A stretch of DNA of 64,000 bases, taken from positions 1,302,001 to 1,366,000 of the forward strand of contig NZ_CP030033.1 in assembly GCF_003611035.1 (NCBI RefSeq), read 5' to 3'. Within the stretch, counting starts at the first letter, position 1. Each line of letters opens with the position of its first letter. The notes under the pieces are model-generated. The model was given only the letters and a program-made list of their open reading frames with translations. It made no database searches and had not been told where the DNA came from. This DNA is from Cryobacterium soli (lineage in GTDB: Bacteria > Actinomycetota > Actinomycetes > Actinomycetales > Microbacteriaceae). This document shows, piece after piece, positions 1 to 8,959 of this stretch. The position numbers were made by a program, and so were the translations under genes.

Positions 1-673
1 CGCCGTCGACCGAAATGGTCGTCAGGCGATGCAGGAGCCGTTCGGAGGTGCGTGCGCGGGCCTTCTTGGCCGCTTTGCGAACCGTCTGCTCTCCTCTCTC
101 CCCGAGGTGGCGAGCGACCACGGACGTGTCGACCCGGGTGTAGTAGCGCTCCCGAGTCGAGAGGCGGCAGTATGCCCGCAACGTCTTGCGATAGGCGTCG
201 GCCGCGGCGAAGGCCGCGGCGCGACATGCGTCCTCGCCCAAGCCGATGTCGCGTCCGCTGATGTGCACGCTCGCGGTGAGCCGACGCACGTCCCACTCCC
301 ACGGTGCGACACCGCCCTCGTCGAAGTCGTTGAGGTCGAAGACGAGCGCGCGTTCGGGCGAGGCGAAGAAACCGAAGTTTGAGATGTGGGCGTCCCCGCA
401 GGAGACGACCTCGAGGTCGGTGGTGGGTGCCCCGCGCATGTCGGCCGCCATGACCGCCGCCGTGCCCCGGTAGAACGAGAGCGGGGATTGCAGCATCCGT
501 CCGACCCGCACAGGCACGAGGTCCTTCAGTCTCGACGCGTGCTGTTCCTCAAGGATGCCGAGGGGATCCCGGTCGACGGGAAGGACCAGCTCGGCCAAAC
601 TCCGCCGCGGTAGACGCTTGCGCACCCGACGCCCGGCTTCGTCCGCGGATGACCGTCGATCGCCAATGCCCAT
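1..673 (-). CDS. DUF2252 family protein, 3' end outside window
   Basis: The frame opens at ATG 673 (MGIGDRRSS) and stays open to the window edge, giving the first 224 residues. The motif SCGDAHISNFGFF followed by FDLNDFDEG is the signature of DUF2252, a kinase-fold-like family common in actinobacteria whose activity is unknown. The first ~75 residues (basic start, then a PVDRDPLGILEEQHASRL stretch) and the FYRGTAAVMAADM segment fit the family N-terminus. The C-terminal half lies left of the window. Nothing nearby suggests a function: the upstream flank is the long gene-poor stretch. Family assignment is secure from the motif; the role is unknown. Confidence 0.85.
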   Translation of the reverse strand, partial: MGIGDRRSSADEAGRRVRKRLPRRSLAELVLPVDRDPLGILEEQHASRLKDLVPVRVGRMLQSPLSFYRGTAAVMAADMRGAPTTDLEVVSCGDAHISNFGFFASPERALVFDLNDFDEGGVAPWEWDVRRLTASVHISGRDIGLGEDACRAAAFAAADAYRKTLRAYCRLSTRERYYTRVDTSVVARHLGERGEQTVRKAAKKARARTSERLLHRLTTISVDG

Positions 674-847
674 GTTTCAGGCTACCGCTCTACTGCCAGC
701 GACGGGTGGCGGACGGTGACATCCGTCGTTGCGACTCGCACGCGGTGGACGTGGCCGAATGCGGGGCAGGGCCGAAACGTCAGTTGTTTTGAAACGCGAA
801 CTCGAACACGGCGCGGCTCGAGATCGGCCGATCACCTGACATCACAT

Positions 848-874
848 CTCCTCAACGACCTAGTTGTTGAGGAG
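848..874. repeat. 9-bp inverted repeat, possible operator
   Basis: Arms CTCCTCAAC (848-856) and GTTGAGGAG (866-874) are perfect complements around a 9-nt centre. There is no T-tract, so a terminator is unlikely. The spacing would suit a dimeric regulator, but no adjacent gene can be assigned. Confidence 0.5.
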
Positions 875-1034
875 GAACTCTCCCGCGCTCCGTCACCGGG
901 CAACCTCAGCGGTCAGGCGAACCGAAGACCGAGCCCCTCACAGGCGGGGAGGGAGGCGTTGGAACGCACACTGGGAGAAGGCGACTCCCGCATGATTCCG
1001 CGGTTCTGGTGGTTGTCACCGATCGCAGGGAGTG

Positions 1035-1072
1035 ATTGGTCTGCAGACCCCTTATTGGTCTGCAGACCCCTT
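1035..1072. repeat. Perfect 19-bp tandem duplication with nested palindrome
   Basis: ATTGGTCTGCAGACCCCTT occurs twice back to back (1035-1053, 1054-1072) without a mismatch. Each copy contains the 12-bp palindrome GGTCTGCAGACC. The pattern resembles iterated binding sites, or a recent slippage event. No neighbouring regulator gene is visible. Confidence 0.8.
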
Positions 1073-1766
1073 GCGGATTCGCTGCGGACTCAGTACCGTT
1101 TAACCAAACGTTGGTTCAGGTCTGGGACTGTCGACGGTTCAATTCCGTTCGTGGGTCTCTTGGTTGCATTCGTTCCCTCTAGATTTCTGTGTGGGCAAAC
1201 ATGCGCGAATTCAGAAATGTGTTTCGCACCTCAAAGAAACTGAAGGACTGGAGCAAAGCGCATGTCACGTGAAACTGTCATCGCAGCAACAGCTAAAGAG
1301 GCAGGCTTCGTGGTCGGGGTCCAGTCCTGAACTAATGTCGCTGGGATTGACCTAGATACCCCTCCCGGCCAATTCGTCATGACGTAGACACGTGACTGTG
1401 CGCACGCGACGAAGGCGTTCTTCGAGTGCGTGCAGGTGATGGACTATCAAACGTTCCTACACGTTGCAGCGGAATTTCACCACGTTCCGAAGTCTCCAAA
1501 CGTCGCGCCTCGGGGGAAGAGTCACGAGTTCCTCGACCAGCGCGAGCGTCAAACACGGCTATCCTCCGGACCGAAGATCTTCCGTTGGCCGTCAGTTTGT
1601 GAACCAGCGGCCGTACCATCCTCTTCCTTCCGGCAGCGCCGGAGTGCCGTCCGCGGCGGGCTCCGGATCGGTGCGGCCGTCGGCGGTGCGGGATGAGAGA
1701 TCGGTCCGTAGCCAACTCAACGGCCGCGGCGTAGAGTTTCGTTGGTCAGATACCAAGGAGACGATC

Positions 1767-2168
1767 ATGAACAATGACCAGAGCCGGTCAGCCGCCGAGG
1801 AGGAGTTCGTCCTGGCAGTCACGTCCGGGCCGCTTACTGAAATAGCCATCGTGGAGGTCGTGGACGGTGACCACGTCGACCTGGCGATCGACGCCGTAGC
1901 CATCGATCCTGACACCGGGGACGCCGTTCCGGTGAGCATCGCCCTTAATCCGGACGACTCCGCGTTCGTCGTCAACGTCGCAGGCGTGGAGCGGGTCGTG
2001 CCCTTTGTCGAAACTGCCGAGGAGTCCTACAGCGGGAAAGCCGGCGCGATGGAACCGCTGCGCAAACTGCACGAACTGGCAACCCGGGTCGAGAACGAAG
2101 CCAAGGGTAAGGCCCGCCAGTTGGCCGAAAAGTTCAAACGCCCGCGTGGATCCGGCCCGAGCACATAG
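1767..2168 (+). CDS. Hypothetical acidic protein, 133 aa
   Basis: The ATG at 1767 sits six bases after a clear AAGGAG, so this start is preferred over the longer open frame upstream, whose composition is poor. The protein (MNNDQSRSAAEEEF...) is acidic and rich in V, D and A through about residue 95. It has no membrane segment. It ends in a basic, probably helical tail (LATRVENEAKGKARQLAEKFKR). I recognise no family. The coding bias and ribosome site make it likely real. It lies between the gene-poor stretch and the ychF relic, so it could be accessory DNA. Confidence 0.65.
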   Translation: MNNDQSRSAAEEEFVLAVTSGPLTEIAIVEVVDGDHVDLAIDAVAIDPDTGDAVPVSIALNPDDSAFVVNVAGVERVVPFVETAEESYSGKAGAMEPLRKLHELATRVENEAKGKARQLAEKFKRPRGSGPST

Positions 2169-2212
2169 AGGGGCAAGGCCACCAGTTGAGGCTGCGCTAG
2201 GCCGGAAATCGA

Positions 2213-2280
2213 CTACACATTGAATCTAAATTCAACGACGTCGCCGTCCTGGCTTGGTGGTGGGCAGGCCGAGTTCGCGG
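2213..2280 (-). pseudogene. Relic of a second ychF 3' end
   Basis: Read on the minus strand, the last 13 codons (QDGDVVEFRFNV then TAG, 2250-2213) reproduce the exact C-terminus of the intact YchF encoded just to the right, but with different codons for most residues. Directly upstream (2280-2250), a stretch of about 31 bases matches the intact gene near 3440-3470 (RELGL.TTKP) with about two differences. The two parts are fused by a deletion of roughly 450 bp that also shifts the frame. This is a degraded partial copy, not a functional gene. Confidence 0.8.
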
Positions 2281-2286
2281 GAGGTC

Positions 2287-2820
2287 TTACGCGTCCCGGG
2301 CGCCGGCCGGTGCCACGTAGCTCGCCTCACCCGGGAAAGGGCGGGCGCTGTGCGGAAAGTTGTCGCGCGTGATCTCGACGGTTCCGGGGTGCCTCTCAAA
2401 CCAGGTGCGGGCTTGGTCGTCTGTTACGGCGTAGCTGGGCCGCGGCAGGCCCTTGGCGTGCCGAAGCCGTCGTGCCCGCCACTCCTGACGGAGTGCCCTG
2501 ACCCCGAGCAGCCAGCCACCGCTGAACAGTGCCGTGCATGCGAGAGATGCCACGATGATGGTCGGGCCCATGAACATGTCTTGACCGTCAGCGATGGAAC
2601 GCACGAGTACGACGATCCCGAAAAGCAACCCCAGCGGGGCCAGGACGGCCGGGATCGTCATGAGGGCGGTGACGAGGCCGAGGCCGGTGAGGGTTCTCGC
2701 CCGGTAGTTGCCGCCGGCGGGGTGATTGCCGCCGAGCCCCCACTCTTCGGTGGTGTACGCGTGGATGGTGACGGTGTCGGCGGACACGTCAGTTGCGTAT
2801 CCGTACCAGTACCGGGGCAT
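2287..2820 (-). CDS. Hypothetical membrane protein, 178 aa
   Basis: The start at ATG 2820 (MPRYWYGYATDV) is chosen because GAGGAAG lies just upstream; the frame could extend further but without a ribosome site. Two hydrophobic segments are visible, around residues 45-75 (LTGLGLVTALMTIPAVLAPL and following) and 85-107. A basic cytoplasmic stretch (RALRQEWRARRLRHAKG) and a polar C-terminus follow. The N-terminal 40 residues look like a small beta domain. I recognise no family. It is flanked by the ychF relic and by intact ychF, so it may have arrived with the event that left the relic. Confidence 0.65.
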   Translation of the reverse strand: MPRYWYGYATDVSADTVTIHAYTTEEWGLGGNHPAGGNYRARTLTGLGLVTALMTIPAVLAPLGLLFGIVVLVRSIADGQDMFMGPTIIVASLACTALFSGGWLLGVRALRQEWRARRLRHAKGLPRPSYAVTDDQARTWFERHPGTVEITRDNFPHSARPFPGEASYVAPAGARDA

Positions 2821-2954
2821 GTCTTCCTCTTGTCTCGGCCGGGTCCTGACCGTTCGACTGCCGACATCCTCTGGCCAGGTTGTGACTCCGACGAGAATCG
2901 GATGATCTGCACGAGCCCACACCGTTTCTGTGCCGTGAGCCCGAGCCCAAACGG

Positions 2955-4028
<1,074 letters not shown>

Positions 4029-4191
4029 GAGCATCCATCGTACCGGCTCTGCCTGTGTGCCGTTCTGCCGCATGTTTTCGCGGCACAACCGGTGTGCGGA
4101 TGTGCCGGCGGGCGCCGAGCGGGAAGCGCACGTTCCATGGCGGCCCGCGCAGCGCGCCCGGCAGCGTCGGTGGCGCGTGAGAACATGAGGC

Positions 4192-4809
4192 GTGCCCGTC
4201 AACTTCACCGCCATCGATTTCGAAACCGCCAACTCCTCGGCCGCCTCGGCCTGCTCCGTGGGGTTGGTGAAGGTGCGCGACGGCGTCGTCGTCGACAAGA
4301 TCGGCTGGTTCATCCGCCCGCCGCTGGGTCACGACGCGTTCCTGGAGTGGAACATCCGGATCCACGGCATCTACCCCGAGCAGGTCGTGGACGCGCTGAG
4401 CTGGTCCGAGCAGCTGCCCGATCTGGTGGACTTCGCCGACGGCGACGTGCTCGTTGCGCACAACGCGGGCTTCGACCTGGGCGTCATCAAGACAGCCTCG
4501 ACGATCACCGGCATGACGGTGCCCGATTTCCGCTACGTGTGCAGCCTGCAGGTGGCCCGTAAGACGTACCACCTGGACTCCTACCGCTTGCCGGTCGCCG
4601 CCATGGCCGCCGGGTTCGAGGACTTCTCGCACCACAATGCCCTCGCGGACTCCGAGGCCTGCGCCGCCATCATGATCCACGCCGCCGACCGGCATGGAGC
4701 GGACACCATCGAGGACCTGGCCCGCATCTGCGGCGTCAACGTGGGCGTGATCGGCCCGGTCGCCACCCAGGAGCACCGCGCCACCCACGGCCCGATGGCG
4801 CTTAACTAG
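4192..4809 (+). CDS. DEDDh 3'-5' exonuclease, DnaQ/epsilon-like
   Basis: A 205-residue protein of the RNase T/DNA polymerase III epsilon exonuclease superfamily. The acidic pair D9/E11 lies in TAIDFETA (Exo I), AHNAGFD supplies the Exo II aspartate, and HNALADSEACA supplies the Exo III histidine and aspartate. GTG 4192 gives MPVNFTAIDFET, matching the usual short lead before Exo I. It is a stand-alone exonuclease without the polymerase-binding tail of true DnaQ; the likely role is single-strand DNA or RNA trimming in repair. It is divergent from ychF and followed by rmuC. Confidence 0.9.
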   Translation: MPVNFTAIDFETANSSAASACSVGLVKVRDGVVVDKIGWFIRPPLGHDAFLEWNIRIHGIYPEQVVDALSWSEQLPDLVDFADGDVLVAHNAGFDLGVIKTASTITGMTVPDFRYVCSLQVARKTYHLDSYRLPVAAMAAGFEDFSHHNALADSEACAAIMIHAADRHGADTIEDLARICGVNVGVIGPVATQEHRATHGPMALN

Positions 4810-4908
4810 CCTCACCTCATCCGCGGCTGCGCGCCGACCGGCACGACTCACCCGGCGACGCGCGCACCGCCTCACAGCCGTGTCGGTGGCCGCTGTCAGA
4901 CTGGCCGC

Positions 4909-6234
4909 ATGGATCCCCTCGCGCTTCTCCTCGGTCTCGTTCTCGGTGCGGTTGTCGGCGCCCTCGTCAGCGCCATGCTCCTCCAGCGCCGCCGGTCGAT
5001 GACCCCGGCGGGCGAGGACCCCGCCGTGCTCGAGGCCCGGCACCAGGTGGTGCTCGCCGAGACCCGTGCCCGGGAGGCGGCCGTGCAGTCGCTGCTCCGC
5101 GAAGAACTCGCGTCGATGCAGGCCACCGCAGACGGTCTGCGCGACCAGATCGCCGACCAGAAGCGGCAGTACCGTGAGATCACCGACCGGCAGCGCGACG
5201 ACCAGGCGGCCCGCACCGAACGGGACCGGCAGGAGAGCCAGGTGCTGCAGGCCCTCGCCCCGGTCAAGGACAGCCTGGTGACCATGCAGCAGAAGGTCGC
5301 CGAGCTCGAGCAGCAGCGCAGCCTGCAGCACGGTGAGCTCACCGAGCAGCTGCGCTCCGCCACCGAATCCGAGGAGCGTCTGCGCAGCACCGCCGAATCC
5401 CTCGCCTCAGCCCTGCGCGCCAACAACACCCGCGGCGTCTGGGGCGAGACCCAGCTGCGCAGCGTGGTCGAGGCGGCCGGGCTCATCGAGCGCGTCGACT
5501 TCGACGTGCAGTCGAGCATCCACTCGGATGCCGGCGCCGGCCGGCCCGACATGGTCGTGCACCTGCCCGGCGGCAAGAACATCGCCGTGGACGCCAAGGT
5601 GCCCTTCACCGCGTTCCTGGAGGCCAGCCAGATCCCGGCGACCGCAACCGGTGCGGATGGCGCCCAGCGGGCCGTCTTCATGAAGGCGCATGTGAAGGCC
5701 GTGCGCGACCACGTCACGGCGCTGGGCAGCAAGGCGTACTGGCAGGGGCTCGACGCCTCCCCCGAACTCGTGATCGCCTTCATCCCGAGCGAATCGCTCG
5801 TCTCGTCGGCGCTGGAGGCCGACCCGTCGCTGATGGAGTTCGCGTTCAGCAAGCGCGTCGCCCTGGCCTCCCCCGTCACCCTCTGGTCGGTTTTGAAGAC
5901 CGTGGCCTTCAGTTGGCAGCAGGATGTGCTCACCCACGACGCGCAGGTGCTCTTCGACCTCAGCCGCGAGCTCTACTCCCGACTGGCCACCACCGCCACG
6001 CACATCGAGAAGCTCGGCCGCGCCATCGAGCGCACGGTGAAGGACTACAACGGCTTCGTCGGCTCGATGGAACGCCAGGTACTGCCCACCGCCCGCAAGC
6101 TCAACGCCCTCGACGAGTCGAAGGTGCTCGCGCCGCTGGTGGGCATCGAGGAGGCGCCCCGGGAGCTCGTGGCCTACGAGTTCGTGGCCGCGCTGGAGAC
6201 CGACGCGCTGGAAGCGATCCCCACCCGGGACTGA
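4909..6234 (+). CDS. rmuC: DNA recombination protein RmuC
   Basis: A 441-residue protein with an N-terminal membrane anchor (LALLLGLVLGAVVGALVSAML, residues 4-25), a long coiled coil (about 35-165, rich in R, Q, E and L), and the RmuC nuclease-like domain. Family hallmarks are RGVWGETQLRSVVEAAGL, the PDMVVHLPGGKNIAVDAKVPF segment and FIPSESLVSSALEADPSL. RmuC limits inversions at short inverted repeats in Escherichia coli, with the domain related to restriction endonuclease folds. About 100 bp after the exonuclease gene and in the same direction, so the two may share a DNA-maintenance role. Confidence 0.95.
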   Translation: MDPLALLLGLVLGAVVGALVSAMLLQRRRSMTPAGEDPAVLEARHQVVLAETRAREAAVQSLLREELASMQATADGLRDQIADQKRQYREITDRQRDDQAARTERDRQESQVLQALAPVKDSLVTMQQKVAELEQQRSLQHGELTEQLRSATESEERLRSTAESLASALRANNTRGVWGETQLRSVVEAAGLIERVDFDVQSSIHSDAGAGRPDMVVHLPGGKNIAVDAKVPFTAFLEASQIPATATGADGAQRAVFMKAHVKAVRDHVTALGSKAYWQGLDASPELVIAFIPSESLVSSALEADPSLMEFAFSKRVALASPVTLWSVLKTVAFSWQQDVLTHDAQVLFDLSRELYSRLATTATHIEKLGRAIERTVKDYNGFVGSMERQVLPTARKLNALDESKVLAPLVGIEEAPRELVAYEFVAALETDALEAIPTRD

Positions 6235-6305
6235 GCCGCTGGGCACCCCCGCGCCGGCGCAACTCACCGCGCGGCCGGGCCCTCGGGCGCCGTGCGGGTG
6301 TGTCG

Positions 6306-6435
6306 CGAGTTGCTGCGAATTGCCCTCTCCGCGTCCCCGAAGCGGCATCTTGCCGCGAGTCACCGAGGAACTCACTCACGAGTCGCCGCAAAGTGCCCTC
6401 TCAGCGGTGCCGACGGGGACCTTTGCGGCAACTCG
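6306..6435. repeat. Two intergenic inverted-repeat elements (GAGTTGCCGCAAAGTGCCC family)
   Basis: The space between the convergent rmuC and EamA genes holds two copies of a roughly 56-bp element. Copy D (6379-6435) begins CGAGTCGCCGCAAAGTGCCC and ends with the near-complement GGGGACCTTTGCGGCAACTCG. Copy C (6306-6361) is more degenerate, with the left half well kept and the right half eroded. Two relatives lie at 19495-19620 and a half copy near 42149. Folding into a hairpin is expected. They may act as terminators or be REP-like dispersed repeats. Confidence 0.7.
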
Positions 6436-6482
6436 ACGTTGAGCTTTCCCTCGAACGACGGGCCCAGCCCAGTGTTGCGCCG

Positions 6483-7367
6483 CTACGGGATGGCGCGGGC
6501 GGTGCGCTCGATGTCGGAGACCGGTTGTTCGCGCTGGGTGGCGATCGCGGCACCGGCCGCTCCGCACACCACGAGGATCGCCAGCTGCTGCTGCAGCAGG
6601 AGCACCTCGCCGAGCACCAGAACGCCGAAGATCGCCGCAACGACGGGTCCGAAGCTCGTGATGATCGCGTACAGCCTCGGGGTGATGCGCCGGAGAATGT
6701 ACGTGTCGAGCGTGTACGGGAACGCCGACGACAGCAGCCCCACCGCCACGAGCAGCCCGATGACGCCCCAGTCGAGCTTCGAGTAGTCCACGGTGACGAC
6801 TGCCACCGGAACGAGCAGCACCAGGCTGACGAGGCTGGCGATGGTGATGCCCTCCAGGCCGGGCAGCTGGGTGGCCACCCGGCGGGTGAGCAGGATGTAG
6901 CCGGCCCAGGCCGCCGCTGCGGTGAGCGCTAGGGCGATGCCGAACGGGTCGAGCGTGCCATCCGACCAGGTGAGCAGGAACACCCCACCGGCGGCGGCCG
7001 CGGCGCAGACGAAGTCGAGCGCCCGGCGGGAGGCGGCGAGCGCCACCGCGAACGGGCCGAGGAACTCGATGGTGGCGGCCACGCCCAGTCCGAGCCGGGC
7101 GACCGACTCGTAGAAGGTGAGGTTCATCACCGCCAGCACCACACCGAGGGCCAGCGCCGGCCAGATTCGGGCCCAGGTGAAGGTGACGAACTTGGGCCTG
7201 TAGAACGGCAGCACGGCCACGGCCATCACGAGCTGGCGCACGGCCACGACGACCGGGGAACCGACCATCGGGATGAGCAGCCCGGCCAGGGACGAGCCGT
7301 AGTTGATGCTCACCTCGGTGACGAGTTGGGCTCCGGCGCCGGTAAGGCGGTCACGCTTGGCTGTCAC
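6483..7367 (-). CDS. EamA-family (DMT) exporter
   Basis: A 294-residue inner-membrane protein with about ten hydrophobic segments and a twofold EamA repeat, the architecture of drug/metabolite transporters such as RhtA and RhaT. The repeat signatures are seen as NYGSSLAGLLIPMVGSPVVV at the start of the first half and ASLVSLVLLVPVAV in the second. The C-terminal half ends LGEVLLLQQQLAILVVCG, the usual last two helices. Start is GTG 7367 (MTAKRDRLTGAG). The substrate is not predictable; amino acids or small toxic metabolites are common for the family. It lies downstream of the Tad operon with a 120-bp gap, so it is probably a separate unit. Confidence 0.88.
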   Translation of the reverse strand: MTAKRDRLTGAGAQLVTEVSINYGSSLAGLLIPMVGSPVVVAVRQLVMAVAVLPFYRPKFVTFTWARIWPALALGVVLAVMNLTFYESVARLGLGVAATIEFLGPFAVALAASRRALDFVCAAAAAGGVFLLTWSDGTLDPFGIALALTAAAAWAGYILLTRRVATQLPGLEGITIASLVSLVLLVPVAVVTVDYSKLDWGVIGLLVAVGLLSSAFPYTLDTYILRRITPRLYAIITSFGPVVAAIFGVLVLGEVLLLQQQLAILVVCGAAGAAIATQREQPVSDIERTARAIP

Positions 7368-7487
7368 TGTTCTCCCCCACCGCCGGATGCGGCACTCTGA
7401 CGAGAATACCGGCCCGGCCGCACAGGCTGCCCACCGATCAGGCCACTGCGGCTGCTTCGTTTCCCAGCTCCGGCATCCGGCCGAGGC

Positions 7488-8030
7488 TCACCCGAACACC
7501 GACCGCGCCACGGCGGTCACCTGCACGGGCAGGCCGTCGGGCACGAACAGGGTCAGCACCGGCGGGCGCCACCAGGCTTGCAAGGTGATCGTGGCGCTCT
7601 GGCCGTCCACCGTGGCGGCGCGGGTCAGCGTCAGGTCTTCCAGCCCTGGGTGGCTGGCGGCGGCGAGGTATCCGGTAGCGGCGGCGTGGATCTCGGGGCT
7701 GGTCAGCGCGGCGTGCAACTCACCGGATTCGATCGCAACCGCGTCGAGGTCGAACGATTCGGCTCCGGCGAGGGCCGCACCATCCGCCAGGGTGAAGAGC
7801 TGCTTGCGCTCGAGGTAGAGACTGGTCGCCGCCACGACGATCAGCACCACCGCAAGGGCGAGGACCCCGTAGAAGATCGTGAGCAGCAGTGTGGAGCCCT
7901 CCTCGCCGCGCTGACCCCGGATGAGCTGGATCGTCTGCCGCCCGAGCGTGTGTGCCCGGAACAGGAATCGTCGGCTCGGGTCTCTCCGTGGCCCCCGCAG
8001 TCGCATCCCCCGTCGCCGCACCGGCCTCAC
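7488..8030 (-). CDS. TadG/Rv3654c-like pilus locus protein
   Basis: Last gene of the Tad operon; 180 residues. After a basic leader comes RGEEGSTLLLTIFYGVLALAVVLIVVAAT, a class III prepilin-like cleavage site (G|S) followed by a hydrophobic helix, but with Leu rather than Glu at mature position 5. Next is SLYLERKQLFTLADGAALAGAESF, characteristic of the TadG N-terminal helix and of Rv3654c-type proteins. It would be a minor pilus or envelope component. GTG 8030 overlaps the upstream stop as GTGA, indicating translational coupling. The very basic first 40 residues make the exact start uncertain; a downstream start is possible. Confidence 0.75.
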   Translation of the reverse strand: MRPVRRRGMRLRGPRRDPSRRFLFRAHTLGRQTIQLIRGQRGEEGSTLLLTIFYGVLALAVVLIVVAATSLYLERKQLFTLADGAALAGAESFDLDAVAIESGELHAALTSPEIHAAATGYLAAASHPGLEDLTLTRAATVDGQSATITLQAWWRPPVLTLFVPDGLPVQVTAVARSVFG

Positions 8031-8503
8031 CCCTCATGCCAGAACCGGGACACGGTCTGGGTCGCCGATGCCTCCAGCGGGATGCTTCCGCCGCGAGACC
8101 GTGTGAGCACCCCGGGCGTGAACGGCAGGTCCACCTGCACCCGAACCGTCACGGTCACCATGCTGCGCCGGAACAGACAGTCTCCCCCGGCCCCACACGT
8201 GATGCTCACCTCTGCGGCGTCAGCGTCGATCCCGTAGTCGGCCAGGCCCACCAGCACGGCACGTTCGGCGCGCGCCACGGCGTCGGCCGGAGTGGGCGCC
8301 AGCACGTACACGCGGGCGGCCTGTCGTGCGGCGCCTTCCACAGCGAACGCCCCGCCCTGCAGCACCGACATCGCCAGAATCAGGTAGACCAGCGGAACGA
8401 GAAGGATCAGACCAGCCGTGATGAACTCCAGCGAGGCCGAGCCGGTCTCGTCCGTGAGCACCGATCGGCGCTCACCCGCCAACCGAGCCCTCCACGACGG
8501 CAT
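8027..8503 (-). CDS. TadE-like minor pseudopilin (second copy)
   Basis: 158 residues. ETGSASLEFITAGLILLVPLVYLILAM is a TadE-type prepilin segment: glycine before the cleavage point, Glu at mature position 5, then a hydrophobic helix. The following AVEGAARQAARVYVLAP is the usual TadE continuation. The C-terminal half is a small beta-rich domain with two cysteines (SITCGAGGDCLFRR) that could form a disulfide outside the membrane. It overlaps the upstream tadE by about 30 bp and the downstream gene by GTGA. Expected role: pseudopilin needed for Flp fibre assembly. Confidence 0.8.
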   Translation of the reverse strand: MPSWRARLAGERRSVLTDETGSASLEFITAGLILLVPLVYLILAMSVLQGGAFAVEGAARQAARVYVLAPTPADAVARAERAVLVGLADYGIDADAAEVSITCGAGGDCLFRRSMVTVTVRVQVDLPFTPGVLTRSRGGSIPLEASATQTVSRFWHEG

Positions 8504-8951
8504 GCCCCTCCACCTCCAGCCCGTCGGTCACACCCAACAGCCCGAACAACGGCAGCGGGGCCACGACCCGCACGCGGACGCCCGGCTGACCCGCGACCGT
8601 CGCGAAATCGGCCGTCACGTGGGCGGCGTAGTCCGGGCCGAGTGCCGCTGTGATCAGGTCCCGGCTGCGCTTGGCGCCCTGGCCGAGGCCGCTGTCAGCT
8701 AGGGCGGCGTACCGGGCGCCCTCGGCCGCGGCATCCAGCACGGTGTTGCGGATGTGCAACGCCAACGCCAGCTGCAGCACCGCCAGGGTGAGACCCGTCA
8801 GCAGGGCGCCCACCATGACGAACTCGGCCACCGCCGTTCCACGCTCGGCGTTGCCCCGCCGAGCGATTCGACGAAGGGCCGCGCCACGGTCGGCGCCAAC
8901 ACGTTCGGCAGGACCCCGGGCGGCGCCACGGATCCTGCGGCGCACGATCAT
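8472..8951 (-). CDS. TadE-like minor pseudopilin
   Basis: 159 residues from ATG 8951, eight bases after the stop of the small pilin gene. The motif ERGTAVAEFVMVGALLTGLTLAVLQLALALH has glycine at the cleavage site, Glu at mature position 5 and a hydrophobic helix; HIRNTVLDAAAEGARYAALAD then follows, typical of TadE. The rest is a predicted extracytoplasmic beta domain. Such pseudopilins are cut by the prepilin peptidase and help build the Flp pilus. No prepilin peptidase is visible in this window, so it must be encoded elsewhere. The arginine-rich leader of about 35 residues is longer than usual; an internal start is possible. Confidence 0.82.
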   Translation of the reverse strand: MIVRRRIRGAARGPAERVGADRGAALRRIARRGNAERGTAVAEFVMVGALLTGLTLAVLQLALALHIRNTVLDAAAEGARYAALADSGLGQGAKRSRDLITAALGPDYAAHVTADFATVAGQPGVRVRVVAPLPLFGLLGVTDGLEVEGHAVVEGSVGG

Positions 8952-8959
8952 GACGCCGG

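Larger units (their letters stand above)
674..1766. other. Gene-poor, lower-GC stretch with repeats
   Basis: About 1.1 kb without a convincing gene. Frames here have poor codon bias and no recognisable domains. The section around 1035-1330 is visibly richer in A/T than the rest of the window. It contains a 9-bp inverted repeat (848-874), a perfect tandem duplication of 19 bp (1035-1072), a short T-arm-like hairpin (1133-1149) and two tiny overlapping frames with possible ribosome sites (1201-1272, 1262-1330). With the ychF relic at 2213-2280, it looks like a decayed insertion region; that is inference. Confidence 0.6.

Noticed and set aside
1133..1156. T-arm-like GACGG-TTCAATT-CCGTT followed by CGTGGGT, suggesting a tRNA end or att site
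   Set aside because: No matching acceptor 5' strand, D-arm or anticodon arm upstream; probably chance. An att remnant is not excluded.
716..1243. Open frame of 175 codons
   Set aside because: No ribosome site, no domain, poor codon bias; passes through two repeat structures.
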